From: an uncultured Chitinophagaceae bacterium
Lineage (GTDB): Bacteria > Bacteroidota > Bacteroidia > Chitinophagales > Chitinophagaceae
Length of the DNA: 64,000 bases
Reading direction: 5' to 3'
Assembly: GCA_937907395.1 (NCBI GenBank)
Contig: CALCII010000011.1
Location: 186,001 to 250,000, forward strand
Positions within the stretch are counted from its first letter, which is position 1. Every line of letters begins with the position of its first letter. Positions 52,864-61,803 of this stretch are shown piece by piece. Both the position numbers and the translations under genes were made by a program. The notes beneath the pieces are model-generated. The model was not told the origin of the DNA, searched no databases, and saw nothing but the letters and a program-made list of their open reading frames with translations.

Positions 52864-52958
52864 ACAGGATCTTTGATGCTAAAGTTAACTTCAATTGTAA
52901 TGCCTGCTCTTATTTAAAATGAACATATTTTCATCCCGGATTGTTAACTTTCATTTTC

Positions 52959-54179
52959 ATGCTGTTTTCTTTCAACCTGTATAGTTCTCTGCTGCTTATA
53001 TTTTTTGTGCACATCCTGGTGTATGCAACCATGTTGATGTACAGAGGCGTGAAGCAGGAACGACTAAGCGACAAGCTGATGTCGGTGTTTTTATTGCTGG
53101 CTGCTTTGTCTGTTGTTCCATGGATGACAGGCTTTGCCGGCTGGTATGATGGTTATAAAGGTCCGTACCGGGAAATTTTGTTTTATACACCTTTTGTTCA
53201 TGGGTTATTCATGGGCCCATTGCTGTATTTCTATGTGAAAAGTATCACCAATGTGAATTTCAGATTACAGAAAGCTCATTGGTTACATTTTATACCCGGC
53301 TTCATTTATTTGATCTGGTGTCTTGTGATAGTTGTGGTTGACAAGTTTGTTGTACACCGCTATTACCTGATGAATGGAGAAACTGATCCGGATTTTGAAG
53401 GCTGGTACCGTTGGTTACAAAACATCAGTATACTTGTTTACCTGGTTTTGTCCATCCGGTTTTATAAGCAGTATAAAAAATATGTATGGTTTGAATTTTC
53501 ATTTTCGGATATGGCGAATCTTTCCTGGTTGAGAAATTTCATGGTGGCGTTTGCGGTAATCACTTTACTTCCTTTACTACAGGAAGCACTGGAGCTGATA
53601 CCATTTTTTGATAACCTGGATTATATCGGCAGCTGGTATTATTTCTTTTCGTTTGCCCTGGTTGTATATTATATATCCATCAACTCTTATAATGCCGATT
53701 CAATTCCGTTACAAAAATTGAAATTTCAACCAGAGTTATTACTTCAGTATCAATCTGCCGGGTTATTGCCGGCAGCTCAGACTATTACAGAGGAAGCCGA
53801 CTACCAGGTTCTGGAAGAAGAGAAAGTGCCATCTGCCGAAATGGAAAGCTGGAAGCAGAAAGTAACAGCTGTTATGAAGGATCAGAAATTGTATGAAGAT
53901 GCAGAACTCACACTTACGCAGCTGTCCAAAAAACTGTCCACCAATACCTCCCTGCTCAGCAAAATCATTAATACAGGCTTTGGTAAAAACTTCAACGATT
54001 TTGTAAACGAATACCGTGTGAATGCATTTACAGAGAAACTCAGGGCCGGCGAACATCAAACACAAACTTTATTGAGCCTTGCTTTCGACTGTGGCTTCAA
54101 CTCTAAAGCCACTTTTAACCGGGCGTTTAAAAAACAAACAGGAATGAACCCGAAAGAGTGGCTGGAAAAACAATCGTAA
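52959..54179 (+). CDS. AraC-type regulator with N-terminal membrane domain
   Basis: 406 residues from the ATG at 52959 (a TTG six codons upstream lies in promoter-like TTAACTTTC). The first 250 residues hold about seven membrane segments of the 7TM type. The last 110 are an AraC domain: ELTLTQLSKKLSTNTSLLSKIINTGFGKNFNDFVNEYRVNAF, then TLLSLAFDCGFNSKATFNRAFKKQTGMNPKEW. This is a membrane-anchored transcription factor sensing a membrane or extracellular signal. Targets may include the adjacent DoxX gene. Confidence 0.88.
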   Translation: MLFSFNLYSSLLLIFFVHILVYATMLMYRGVKQERLSDKLMSVFLLLAALSVVPWMTGFAGWYDGYKGPYREILFYTPFVHGLFMGPLLYFYVKSITNVNFRLQKAHWLHFIPGFIYLIWCLVIVVVDKFVVHRYYLMNGETDPDFEGWYRWLQNISILVYLVLSIRFYKQYKKYVWFEFSFSDMANLSWLRNFMVAFAVITLLPLLQEALELIPFFDNLDYIGSWYYFFSFALVVYYISINSYNADSIPLQKLKFQPELLLQYQSAGLLPAAQTITEEADYQVLEEEKVPSAEMESWKQKVTAVMKDQKLYEDAELTLTQLSKKLSTNTSLLSKIINTGFGKNFNDFVNEYRVNAFTEKLRAGEHQTQTLLSLAFDCGFNSKATFNRAFKKQTGMNPKEWLEKQS

Positions 54180-54340
54180 TCAATCTTTCCTGGTTTGAAT
54201 TTCAATTACTTAGAAAATATGATCCTGCTGTTTATGATTTGAGCCATTCATAACAGGTCTTAAATCAACATTTGAGGCGATCTGCCGTTTTTCATGAAAC
54301 ATTTTTGCTAAAACAAATTTTTCAACCAAAAATCGAAATC

Positions 54341-55312
54341 ATGAAACAACTTCTTTTTGGCAGCAGCTTTACCGGAAATAAAGCGTTCCATATTGCCTGG
54401 TTACTCTTCCGCTTTTATATTGGCTTTACAATAGCTATCGGTGCCGGATGGCCTAAGATGAATGAAATCGCAGCACCGGGATGGTTTGTAAAACAGGTAG
54501 GTGACCTGGGATTCACGTTCCCCTCTCCTGCATTCTGGGCGGCTGCTGCATCCTGGGGCGAATTTGTGGGCGGACTCTGCATTGCAGTTGGACTGCTTAC
54601 CCGTTTTTCTGCTTTTCAACTGGTTATCCAGTTTTTTGTGGTGGCCTTTATCTGGTACGATGAACCGGCTCCATTCATTGGGATGTACTATCAGCAATTG
54701 TTATTCTGGGGGTTTGTTGTAATTACGGTTGGCGGCAGTGGTAAGTTTGGGTTGGACAACTGGATCATGAACCGGAAAAGAAATATAAAACTTCAGCCTT
54801 TGTCGGCTTCCATGGCTGCAATTGCACTTTTGATTGCAACCAGTTCGTTTGCCCAACCGAAAGCACCCTTATTACAATCAAAAGATCTTTTATTGCTTCG
54901 TGGTACCTGGAAGGGAACGCTTACATATAAGGATTATACGTCCGGTTCTAAAGAAACGATTCCTGTTGTAATATATGGATGGTGTAAAGACAAGGAAGAG
55001 TCAACCTGTCATGCCTGGACATTGAAGTTTGAGTATACCGATGAACCCAAGGCTAATCGGGAAGAAGATTACACGCTTTCAAAAGACGGCCGCTCTTTTA
55101 ACGGAGCAACAATTATTGAAAAGAAAAGAATGGCAGATGGCACGTTGCGGTTTGTAACAGAAGAAAAAGGAAAAGATGGCAATGATGAGAAAGCATGTAC
55201 CATTCGTCATGTATATCAACTCCGTTATGGTTTATTCAGCATCACCAAGCTGGTGAAATTTGAAGCAGAAACAATCTTTTTCGAAAGAAACGAATACAAA
55301 GTAACACGATGA
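54341..55312 (+). CDS. DoxX family membrane protein with C-terminal secreted-type extension
   Basis: 323 residues from the ATG at 54341. Residues 10-150 are a DoxX-type four-helix membrane domain (WLLFRFYIGFTIAIGAGWPKM, ASWGEFVGGLCIAVGLLTRF). Residues 158-175 (LSASMAAIALLIATSSFAQ) look like an internal signal peptide or a further membrane segment. Residues 176-323 are a hydrophilic lipocalin-like beta domain (LRGTWKGTLTYKDYTSG). This looks like a fusion of a DoxX protein and a secreted domain. It overlaps the next gene by four bases. Role unknown; DoxX proteins often deal with oxidative stress or quinones. Confidence 0.8.
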   Translation: MKQLLFGSSFTGNKAFHIAWLLFRFYIGFTIAIGAGWPKMNEIAAPGWFVKQVGDLGFTFPSPAFWAAAASWGEFVGGLCIAVGLLTRFSAFQLVIQFFVVAFIWYDEPAPFIGMYYQQLLFWGFVVITVGGSGKFGLDNWIMNRKRNIKLQPLSASMAAIALLIATSSFAQPKAPLLQSKDLLLLRGTWKGTLTYKDYTSGSKETIPVVIYGWCKDKEESTCHAWTLKFEYTDEPKANREEDYTLSKDGRSFNGATIIEKKRMADGTLRFVTEEKGKDGNDEKACTIRHVYQLRYGLFSITKLVKFEAETIFFERNEYKVTR

Positions 55313-55692
55313 AACAATCAATTATTTTTCTGCTCTTGTTTGTCGTTTCAACAACTGCAGCAAAAGCCCAAACTACCGGCAATGCTGGTTCAGTTACAGG
55401 AACCTATATCATCGATCTTCGTCCAACGCCTTCCAGCGAACCTTACTTGAAAGAATTTAAATTCACAAAAGTGGAGGGTAAAAAATTCGATGGCGAATTT
55501 TACGGCTATCCGTTTACGGGAGGTTTGTTGAATCTTGAGTGGGGTAAAATATACTTTGCTTTCACCACGCAGGATCAAAGCGGCATTTATTATCACAGTG
55601 GTTATGTGGAAGGAAATAAAGTATTTGGCATTACCCTGAATGAAGCAAGGGGCTTTGTACTACCGTGGAAGGGTGAACGAAAAAAGGAATAA
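55309..55692 (+). CDS. Hypothetical secreted protein
   Basis: 127 residues with a signal peptide (MKQSIIFLLLFVVSTTAAKAQ). The mature part is a small beta domain (GTYIIDLRPTPSSEPYLKEFKFTKVEGKKFDGEFYG) with no family I recognise. The start overlaps the DoxX gene's stop by four bases (ATGA), so the two are translationally coupled. It ends directly against the convergent asparaginase-domain gene. Confidence 0.75.
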   Translation: MKQSIIFLLLFVVSTTAAKAQTTGNAGSVTGTYIIDLRPTPSSEPYLKEFKFTKVEGKKFDGEFYGYPFTGGLLNLEWGKIYFAFTTQDQSGIYYHSGYVEGNKVFGITLNEARGFVLPWKGERKKE

Positions 55693-56187
55693 TCACTTCA
55701 CTTCTTCAAACATGCCCGTTTGTTTGTTTTTGCGCACATTGTCCCAGTTGAAATAGCGGCCATTCATAGCCACATATACACCTGCGGGCAATGATTGTGC
55801 AAAGGCAAGAGCACTTCCCAGGTTGAAGAGTCCGTCGCTGCTACCAAATTTAATGGGGATCATGGCACCGGTAAGAACAATTGTTTTATCGGTTGCTTTC
55901 AGGCGTTCGGCAATGAATTTCGCCGTTTCGCTCATGGTATCGGTTCCATGTGTGAGAACAATACGGTCTTCGTCGGCATTGTTGCATTGATGGAGGATCA
56001 GTTCACGATCATCATCGGTCATTTCCAGGCTGTCAATCATCATCAGTGTTCTTATTTCAACCGGAACACGGCACCGGCCCATATCCAGCAGGTCGTGCAT
56101 ATGTGTGTCGTTAAAATAAAGCTGACCGGTTATTTCATTGTATTCTTTATCAAACGTTCCACCGGTGATGAATATTCGTATGGCCAT
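55693..56187 (-). CDS. Asparaginase domain protein (N-terminal domain only)
   Basis: 164 residues, about half the length of a type I or II L-asparaginase. It keeps the N-terminal domain: ITGGTFDKEYNEITG with the first nucleophile Thr, and IVLTHGTDTMSETAKFIAERL with the second Thr and Asp. The C-terminal domain is absent, so it is either a monofunctional single-domain form used by some bacteria or a reduced relative of uncertain activity. Cytoplasmic. Nothing in the frame suggests truncation by mutation. Confidence 0.8.
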   Translation of the reverse strand: MAIRIFITGGTFDKEYNEITGQLYFNDTHMHDLLDMGRCRVPVEIRTLMMIDSLEMTDDDRELILHQCNNADEDRIVLTHGTDTMSETAKFIAERLKATDKTIVLTGAMIPIKFGSSDGLFNLGSALAFAQSLPAGVYVAMNGRYFNWDNVRKNKQTGMFEEVK

Positions 56188-56243
56188 ACAGCAGGATTGA
56201 ACGGTGAAATTATAAAATCTTCCAGCACAATCATGCTGAATTC

Positions 56244-56882
56244 TTAAATCACCAGTCCGGAATTGTTGATATAGTTCACAAGAGCAGCGCTGTTTTTCAG
56301 GTTCAGCTTTTTCAGAATATTGTGACGGTGAACCTCAACTGTTTTTAAAGAGATATTCAGTTCGGTTGAAATTTCTTTAGAGGAAAGTCCGTCTTTAATA
56401 TACTTGATGATCTCAAGTTCCCTGTTGGAAAGTGCGTTTGCACCGTTGGCGCTTTCTTCTTCAAATGCCTGTTCCGACAAAATCGTTTTTACTTCAGAAC
56501 AAATGAATCGGTTGCCTTTCACTACTTCCACAATGGCTTCAAACATTTCCTGTTGCGGAGAATTTTTTGTTACATAACCATGTGCGCCCAACTTCAGTAA
56601 TTTTTTTACGTAAGCAGGTTGTGAGTGCATGGAAACACCAATGATTTTACTGGCAGGAGAATATTTGCGTATTTGTTCGGTTGCTTCAATGCCGCTGATG
56701 GGCGACATATTGATATCAAGTAATACAACCTTTGGTCTTAGTTTCTGTGAAAGTTCAATTGCTTCTTCACCGTTACTACACTGCGCAATTACATTAAAAC
56801 GGCTATCGCTGTTTAATATAAAACTCCAGGTTTCTCTGATAAGCTTGTGATCATCTGCAATCAGAATTGTGATTTTGTCCAT
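56244..56882 (-). CDS. LuxR family response regulator (NarL/FixJ type)
   Basis: 212 residues from ATG at 56882. Receiver domain with the acid pocket in ILIADDHKLIRE, phospho-Asp in VVLLDINMSPISG near residue 56, and Lys in VTKNSPQQEM near 106. The C-terminal LuxR helix-turn-helix is LSNRELEIIKYIKDGLSSKEIS and later SLKTVEVHRHNILKKLNLKN. It activates target promoters when phosphorylated. No histidine kinase is on its strand; the divergent PAS kinase at 57331 is the nearest candidate partner. Confidence 0.93.
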   Translation of the reverse strand: MDKITILIADDHKLIRETWSFILNSDSRFNVIAQCSNGEEAIELSQKLRPKVVLLDINMSPISGIEATEQIRKYSPASKIIGVSMHSQPAYVKKLLKLGAHGYVTKNSPQQEMFEAIVEVVKGNRFICSEVKTILSEQAFEEESANGANALSNRELEIIKYIKDGLSSKEISTELNISLKTVEVHRHNILKKLNLKNSAALVNYINNSGLVI

Positions 56883-57330
56883 TTTGGTTTCTTTAATTGA
56901 TGATAAGTGGAAATGGGTTTGTGTAAGAGTGTTGAGTGTTTCGATGGCTGGCAACCAAAAATGAATGTATGGTTCCGATTGATTGTAGTCTAAGTAATCC
57001 TTCTGCTGTTGGCGCAGCATAAGTGCAGGTGTCAGCAACAGTATAACTATGTAACTGTTGATTCATAGAGGTTTTGGCGTTTGAATTTGATACACTGGCA
57101 CTAAGCATATGGTTTACACTCATGGAATTGGATGTCAAGGATATAAAATTAGATAATTGCTTTTGTTTATCCTAATAGTATGTATTTGAGAAATAAGTGA
57201 AAACTATTAGATTAAACAAACTTACCGGAAAGTGGTATATAGAACGATTATCAGGCAGAAGTAGAGCTTTTAATTGAAACAATCTTTAAATTGCCGCTCT
57301 ACTGAGATTTTGAAAAAATCGGGTGCTGGT
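56883..57330. other. 448-base divergent spacer, no gene
   Basis: AT-rich spacer between the LuxR response regulator and the PAS kinase. It holds an inverted repeat CTAATAGT (57172-57179)/ACTATTAG (57203-57210) with a 23-base gap, which could be an operator. I see no credible small gene. Confidence 0.5.
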
Positions 57331-58935
57331 ATGCTGAAATTATCTAACTCTCTGGTTCAGGCAATTTGTAATCAGATTCCTTTCGCCGTTGGCATTGTAA
57401 AGGTTCCTGAAGGCGAGCTGGTGTACATGAACCGGGCTGCTTCCCAACTGTTTCATTGTGCTGTTCCGGTAAAACTGCAAACTTTTTTAAATCAAACCCT
57501 GCAGCTAACAGATGAACTTGTAGCTGAACTTATTGTTTCGTTGGAAAAGCAGCAGGAGGTTAAAAAAACGATTCAGCTGTTTGGACAGAAAGATACCTGG
57601 AGCGAATTGTCGCTGAACATGGTGGATGGTGAGCCTGATTATGCGCTGCTGCAGTTCAGCGATATGAGCGGTTCTGTAAAAACGGAGGAAACCCTGCTCA
57701 AAGAAATCCAGAAGTTTGAAGCCTTGTTCAACTATGCTTCTATGGGTATTGTAGTGGCCGATCAGTTGGGAACGGTTACCTTATCCAACCCATTTGCCAA
57801 CCGGCAGTTTGGTTACGGACCAGGTGAATTGATTGGACAGAAAATAGAAGTGCTCATTCCTATGAAGTACCGTCATGGACATGAAAAGCAGCGGGAAAAA
57901 TTTCATAGTCAGCCCGAAGCACGGGCCATGGGTGTAGGCCTTGAATTATTCGGTGTGCGAAAAGGGGGAGAAGAATTTCCCGTACAAATCAGCCTGGGTC
58001 ATTTTGAATCACACGATGGCCGCTATGCGATTGCTTTTATAGTAGACGATACTTCCCGTAAAGCATACGAACTGGAAATCATACGCCAGAAAGAAGAAAT
58101 GGCCAATGTGAATTCCAAAATGAAACAATTGAACGAACTGCTCGAATTTAAAGTGGCCGAACGAACCCAGATGTTGCAGGATACGCTCAAGGAACTGGAA
58201 AACTCAAGAGACAACCTGTCTCATGCACTGGAAAAAGAAAAGCAGCTTAATGATATGAAGAGCCGTTTCGTTTCCATGGCCTCACACGAATTCCGCACGC
58301 CGCTAAGTACCATTCTTTCGTCTATAACTTTATTGTCGAAATATATTACCACCGAAGAACAATTGAAACGGGAAAAACATATTGACCGTATCAAGGCTTC
58401 GGTTACCAATCTTACAGATATCCTGGATGAGTTCCTGTCGCTGGGCCGTATCGAAGATGGAAAAATTGAACCGAAATGGGCTGAGTTTTCTTTGCCCGAC
58501 CTGGTTTCATCTGTGATTCGCCAGATCGACCCAATCCGTAAGCCGGGACAGGGAATTGTACACGACCATTCCGGAAACGATCAGATTGTGCTGGATCCGG
58601 GCTTGTTGAAAAATGTGTTTATGAATCTTATCAGCAATGCCATTAAATTTTCTCCGGAACGCAGCATCATCACCATCACATCCAGCGTCAACAGAAACGA
58701 TGTGGAAATCAGCATCAAAGATCAGGGGCTGGGCATTTCCAAAACAGATCAGCAACATTTGTTTGAACGTTTTTTCCGTGGAGCCAACGTAACTAATATA
58801 CAAGGCACGGGATTGGGCCTACATATTGTAAGCCGCTATGTTCAGCTCATGAACGGATCCATCACCTGCAAAAGTGAAATTGAAAAAGGAACAGAGTTCA
58901 TTATACGGTTCCGCCAACATAAATTTGAGGGGTAG
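57331..58935 (+). CDS. PAS domain sensor histidine kinase
   Basis: About 534 residues from the ATG at 57331; a TTG at 57274 extends the frame by 19 codons and cannot be excluded. An N-terminal PAS-like segment and a clear second PAS domain (FEALFNYASMGIVVADQLGTVTLSNPFANRQF) precede a coiled coil. Then come the HisKA box VSMASHEFRTPLSTILSS near residue 330 and a HATPase_c domain (VFMNLISNAIKFSPE, DQGLGISKTD, GTGLGLHIVSRY). No membrane segment, so a cytoplasmic kinase. The next gene, a REC-CRP protein, lies 59 bases downstream and is a likely target. Confidence 0.92.
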   Translation: MLKLSNSLVQAICNQIPFAVGIVKVPEGELVYMNRAASQLFHCAVPVKLQTFLNQTLQLTDELVAELIVSLEKQQEVKKTIQLFGQKDTWSELSLNMVDGEPDYALLQFSDMSGSVKTEETLLKEIQKFEALFNYASMGIVVADQLGTVTLSNPFANRQFGYGPGELIGQKIEVLIPMKYRHGHEKQREKFHSQPEARAMGVGLELFGVRKGGEEFPVQISLGHFESHDGRYAIAFIVDDTSRKAYELEIIRQKEEMANVNSKMKQLNELLEFKVAERTQMLQDTLKELENSRDNLSHALEKEKQLNDMKSRFVSMASHEFRTPLSTILSSITLLSKYITTEEQLKREKHIDRIKASVTNLTDILDEFLSLGRIEDGKIEPKWAEFSLPDLVSSVIRQIDPIRKPGQGIVHDHSGNDQIVLDPGLLKNVFMNLISNAIKFSPERSIITITSSVNRNDVEISIKDQGLGISKTDQQHLFERFFRGANVTNIQGTGLGLHIVSRYVQLMNGSITCKSEIEKGTEFIIRFRQHKFEG

Positions 58936-58994
58936 TAATACCCTTGTTTTAGGATACAAATTGTTTACTTTAGCGCAGAATTAAATTTTAATAG

Positions 58995-60053
58995 ATGAAA
59001 ACAATTCTTCTTATTGAAGATAATGCAGATATCAGGGAAAATACAGCCGAAATTCTGGAATTAGCAAGCTATAAAGTTACTACTGCCGAAAATGGAAAGG
59101 TAGGGCTTGAAAAAGCATTGGCCAGCCGCCCGGATCTTATTATCTGTGATATTATGATGCCGGTCCTCGATGGCTATGGCGTATTGCATGTGTTACAAAA
59201 GAATGAAGAATTGCGTGCCACACCGTTTATCTTCCTGAGTGCTAAAAGTGAACGTGCCGATATGCGTAAAGGAATGGAAATGGGGGCCGATGATTATATT
59301 ACCAAACCTTTTACCGAAACCGAACTGCTGAGTGCTGTTGAAAGCCGTCTTCGCAAAGCAGAACTGATGCAGCGTGAACTGTTGCCCGGTATTGAAGGTT
59401 GGAGCCAGGTGGTGCAGTCGGTAACGGGCCGTGATCCGCTGGCGTCTTTAAAAGAAGACCGCAACGTAAATAAGTATAAGAAAAAGCAGATTGTTTATTC
59501 GGAAGGAAATCATCCCGGCCGCCTGTATTATATATTAAGAGGCAAAGTGAAAACCTTTAAAACAAATGAAGATGGTAAGGAGCTTACCATAGGTTTGTAC
59601 AATGAAGGTGATTTTCTCGGCTATATTCCCCTGTTGGAAAATGAGCCGTATAAAGAAACTGCCGAAGCCATGGAAGATTCCGAACTGGCGATTATTCCAA
59701 GAGTAGACTTCGAAGAACTGCTGAACAACAACAAGGATGTGGCTCAGAAAATCATCCGGTTGCTGGCCAATAATATTACTGAAAAAGAAAATCAGCTGCT
59801 GGGGCTGGCTTACAATAGTTTACGGAAACGGGTAGCCGAAGCCTTGCTTACCTTAATGCGTAAGTACAAAGCAGAAAACGATTCTAAATTCTCTATTCAT
59901 ATCTCCAGGGAAGATCTGGCCAATATTGCAGCTACTGCTACAGAAAGCCTGATTCGCACACTCAGCGATTTCCGATCAGAGAAACTGATTGATATTAAAG
60001 AAGGGAATATTATTATCCTGAACGAAAAGAAACTGCAGGATATGCTCAATTAA
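58995..60053 (+). CDS. Response regulator fused to CRP/FNR-type cyclic nucleotide-binding and HTH domains
   Basis: 352 residues. REC domain 1-120 with IEDNADIRENT, phospho-Asp in LIICDIMMPVLDG near 52 and Lys in ADDYITKPFTE near 101. A short linker leads to a cNMP-binding beta-roll at about 150-270 (IVYSEGNHPGRLYYILRGKVKTFK, EGDFLGYIPLLENEP) and a winged-helix Crp domain at 270-352 (SREDLANIAATATESLIRTLSDF). The beta-roll lacks obvious cAMP-binding arginine/serine residues, so ligand binding is uncertain. Phosphorylation rather than cAMP is the more likely input. It is next to the PAS kinase. Confidence 0.9.
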   Translation: MKTILLIEDNADIRENTAEILELASYKVTTAENGKVGLEKALASRPDLIICDIMMPVLDGYGVLHVLQKNEELRATPFIFLSAKSERADMRKGMEMGADDYITKPFTETELLSAVESRLRKAELMQRELLPGIEGWSQVVQSVTGRDPLASLKEDRNVNKYKKKQIVYSEGNHPGRLYYILRGKVKTFKTNEDGKELTIGLYNEGDFLGYIPLLENEPYKETAEAMEDSELAIIPRVDFEELLNNNKDVAQKIIRLLANNITEKENQLLGLAYNSLRKRVAEALLTLMRKYKAENDSKFSIHISREDLANIAATATESLIRTLSDFRSEKLIDIKEGNIIILNEKKLQDMLN

Positions 60054-60058
60054 TGAGC

Positions 60059-60454
60059 TTATTCATATTCATGCAGCACATTTTTCACGAGGAATTCATT
60101 AAATGATTTTTTCATGTGAAAGAATTCTTCTTCCACATAATTCATTTGTAACCGCAGCTGATTCTGTGACTTTACAATATCTGTGTTTAAAGGTTGCCCT
60201 TCAAACAGGTATTCGCTGGCAAGGCGTTTTTCCTGTGCATTGATATCCTGTTTGAGCAAATCAATCGCCTCTTCTTTCATCAGCATCTGGTTCTGATAAT
60301 TTTCTGCCCAATCCAGAAAATCGGGGGTATGATGAATATCCAATACTTTACTCAGGCGGTTTTTCATATACGCATTCTCCTGCTCCATGAAATCGAGGGT
60401 ACGTTTCCATGTAGAATTCTCCTGGTGAAACTGTTCTAATTTCCGTCTGGCCAT
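60059..60454 (-). CDS. Hypothetical coiled-coil protein
   Basis: 131 residues, largely helical and charged, with long coiled-coil stretches (QENSTWKRTLDFMEQENAYMKNRL and QLRLQMNYVEEEFFHMKKSFNEFL). No signal peptide or membrane segment. Not a family I recognise. It lies between convergent REC-CRP and the Hsp20 gene's terminator, on the minus strand with Hsp20. Confidence 0.65.
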   Translation of the reverse strand: MARRKLEQFHQENSTWKRTLDFMEQENAYMKNRLSKVLDIHHTPDFLDWAENYQNQMLMKEEAIDLLKQDINAQEKRLASEYLFEGQPLNTDIVKSQNQLRLQMNYVEEEFFHMKKSFNEFLVKNVLHEYE

Positions 60455-60493
60455 CTCTTCAATTTCTAATTTTTCACAAATTCATATTGTTAG

Positions 60494-60527
60494 TAAAAAC
60501 CCCCTGTCTTTTTCGTTTGGCAGGGGG
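60494..60527 (-). terminator. Intrinsic terminator of the Hsp20 gene
   Basis: On the minus strand, stem CCCCCTG/CAGGGGG around an AAAAAG-rich loop, followed by TTTTTACT, ten bases after the Hsp20 stop. Confidence 0.75.
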
Positions 60528-60537
60528 CTCTCTGAGC

Positions 60538-60978
60538 TTACCTGATTTCTATTTTTTTATGGGTTGATATTTTTTCATCAACCATTTTGGGTAGCATCAG
60601 CATTAATTCCCCGTTTTCGTAACGGGCCTCAATTTTGTCGGCCATTACATTGTCCGGCAACGTAAATGTTCTGCTGAAAGAAGTGTAGTTGTACTCTTTA
60701 CGGGTAAACTTTTCTTCTTTCTCTTCAGAACGGGTGCTTCTTTCGGCGCTGATGGTAATCATGTTACCATCTACATTTACTTTAAAGTCGTCTTTCTGCA
60801 AACCAGGAGCAGCTACCGAAATTTTGTATTCTTTGTCTGCTTCTGTTACGTTTACAGAAGGCACGGTAGATACTTTATCCCAACCCATGTCGAACCATTC
60901 TCTCCAGGGTTTGAAGAAATCGTCAAACAACGTTGGGAAATTTTCTACCCGTTTTGTCGGCAGATTCCCGTTGTTCAT
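60538..60978 (-). CDS. Hsp20/alpha-crystallin small heat shock protein
   Basis: 146 residues. A short N-terminal region (FPTLFDDFFKPWREWFDMGWDK) precedes the alpha-crystallin domain: VNVTEADKEYKISVAAPGLQKDDFKVNVDGNMITISAER, then FSRTFTLPDNVMADKIEARYENGELMLMLPK, with the A-x-x-x-n-G-x-L motif near the end. The C-terminal I-x-I anchor is IEI in KKIEIR. It binds unfolding proteins to prevent aggregation. Cytoplasmic, expected to be heat induced, though no heat-shock promoter element was identified. Confidence 0.94.
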   Translation of the reverse strand: MNNGNLPTKRVENFPTLFDDFFKPWREWFDMGWDKVSTVPSVNVTEADKEYKISVAAPGLQKDDFKVNVDGNMITISAERSTRSEEKEEKFTRKEYNYTSFSRTFTLPDNVMADKIEARYENGELMLMLPKMVDEKISTHKKIEIR

Positions 60979-61084
60979 ACTAAAAGGTTTTTATGTAAAA
61001 GAATGTTGTGAACACCCCAAATTTCACTTTTAGGGCAAGTTTCTGCAAGAATGACTATCAAGTTAAAAAATGAGATTCGTCATT

Positions 61085-61801
61085 CTACGAAGGCTTATGA
61101 CAACAGGAGTGAACCGGGCCTTTTGTTTCCAACTTGGGGCTGAGATAGGGAATTCCCAGGCTCAAACCACGCAAAATCAACAACATACTCATCACCAACA
61201 GGAAGGCAGGAACAGCTCTTCTCAACCTCAGACGTATGTTCTGGTTAATAAAGTTGCCTGCCATTGTCATACTGAACATTGCCGGCAGCGTTCCCAATCC
61301 AAAAAAGGCCATAAATACAGCGCCTTTAACCGCCGAACCGGTTGCAATAGCCGAGGCAATGGCCAGGTAAACCATACCGCAGGGAAGTAAACCGTTCAGA
61401 AGTCCGATAACAAACAGTGCACTTTGTGTTTTAGTGGAAAAAAGTTTACCCAGCTCTCCGCGGAGCAGCAGGAAAAAGCTGTTCAGCTTACGTGCAATCC
61501 AGGTATTGCCGGTATAACTCTTGGGTATAATTAAATACACAAGAATGATGACACCCAGGGATACCGAAAGCCAGTTCTGTGCTCCTGCAAAGGATATACT
61601 CTGGCCAATAAGGCCAAATGCAAAACCTGCAACAGCATAAGTAGTGGCACGGCCCAGGTTGTATAATAATCCACCCGTGATTTTTTGAAACAGATTGTCG
61701 TGTTGTACCGGTAAGGACAGAGCCAGTGGTCCGCACATGCCAACGCAGTGCAGGCTACCAATCAATCCCATAGTAAAGGCAATAGAGATGACAGATAACA
61801 T
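61085..61801 (-). CDS. Sulfite exporter TauE/SafE-like protein
   Basis: 238 residues with six or seven membrane segments. MGLIGSLHCVGMCGPLALSL is the signature of the family found in cbb3 oxidase operons, with the HCxxMCG motif that may bind copper or heme. In those operons a similar gene is linked to copper or oxidase assembly rather than to sulfite export. It begins two bases after the ccoH gene stop and is probably cotranscribed with ccoG and ccoH. Confidence 0.87.
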   Translation of the reverse strand: MLSVISIAFTMGLIGSLHCVGMCGPLALSLPVQHDNLFQKITGGLLYNLGRATTYAVAGFAFGLIGQSISFAGAQNWLSVSLGVIILVYLIIPKSYTGNTWIARKLNSFFLLLRGELGKLFSTKTQSALFVIGLLNGLLPCGMVYLAIASAIATGSAVKGAVFMAFFGLGTLPAMFSMTMAGNFINQNIRLRLRRAVPAFLLVMSMLLILRGLSLGIPYLSPKLETKGPVHSCCHKPS

Positions 61802-61803
61802 AA

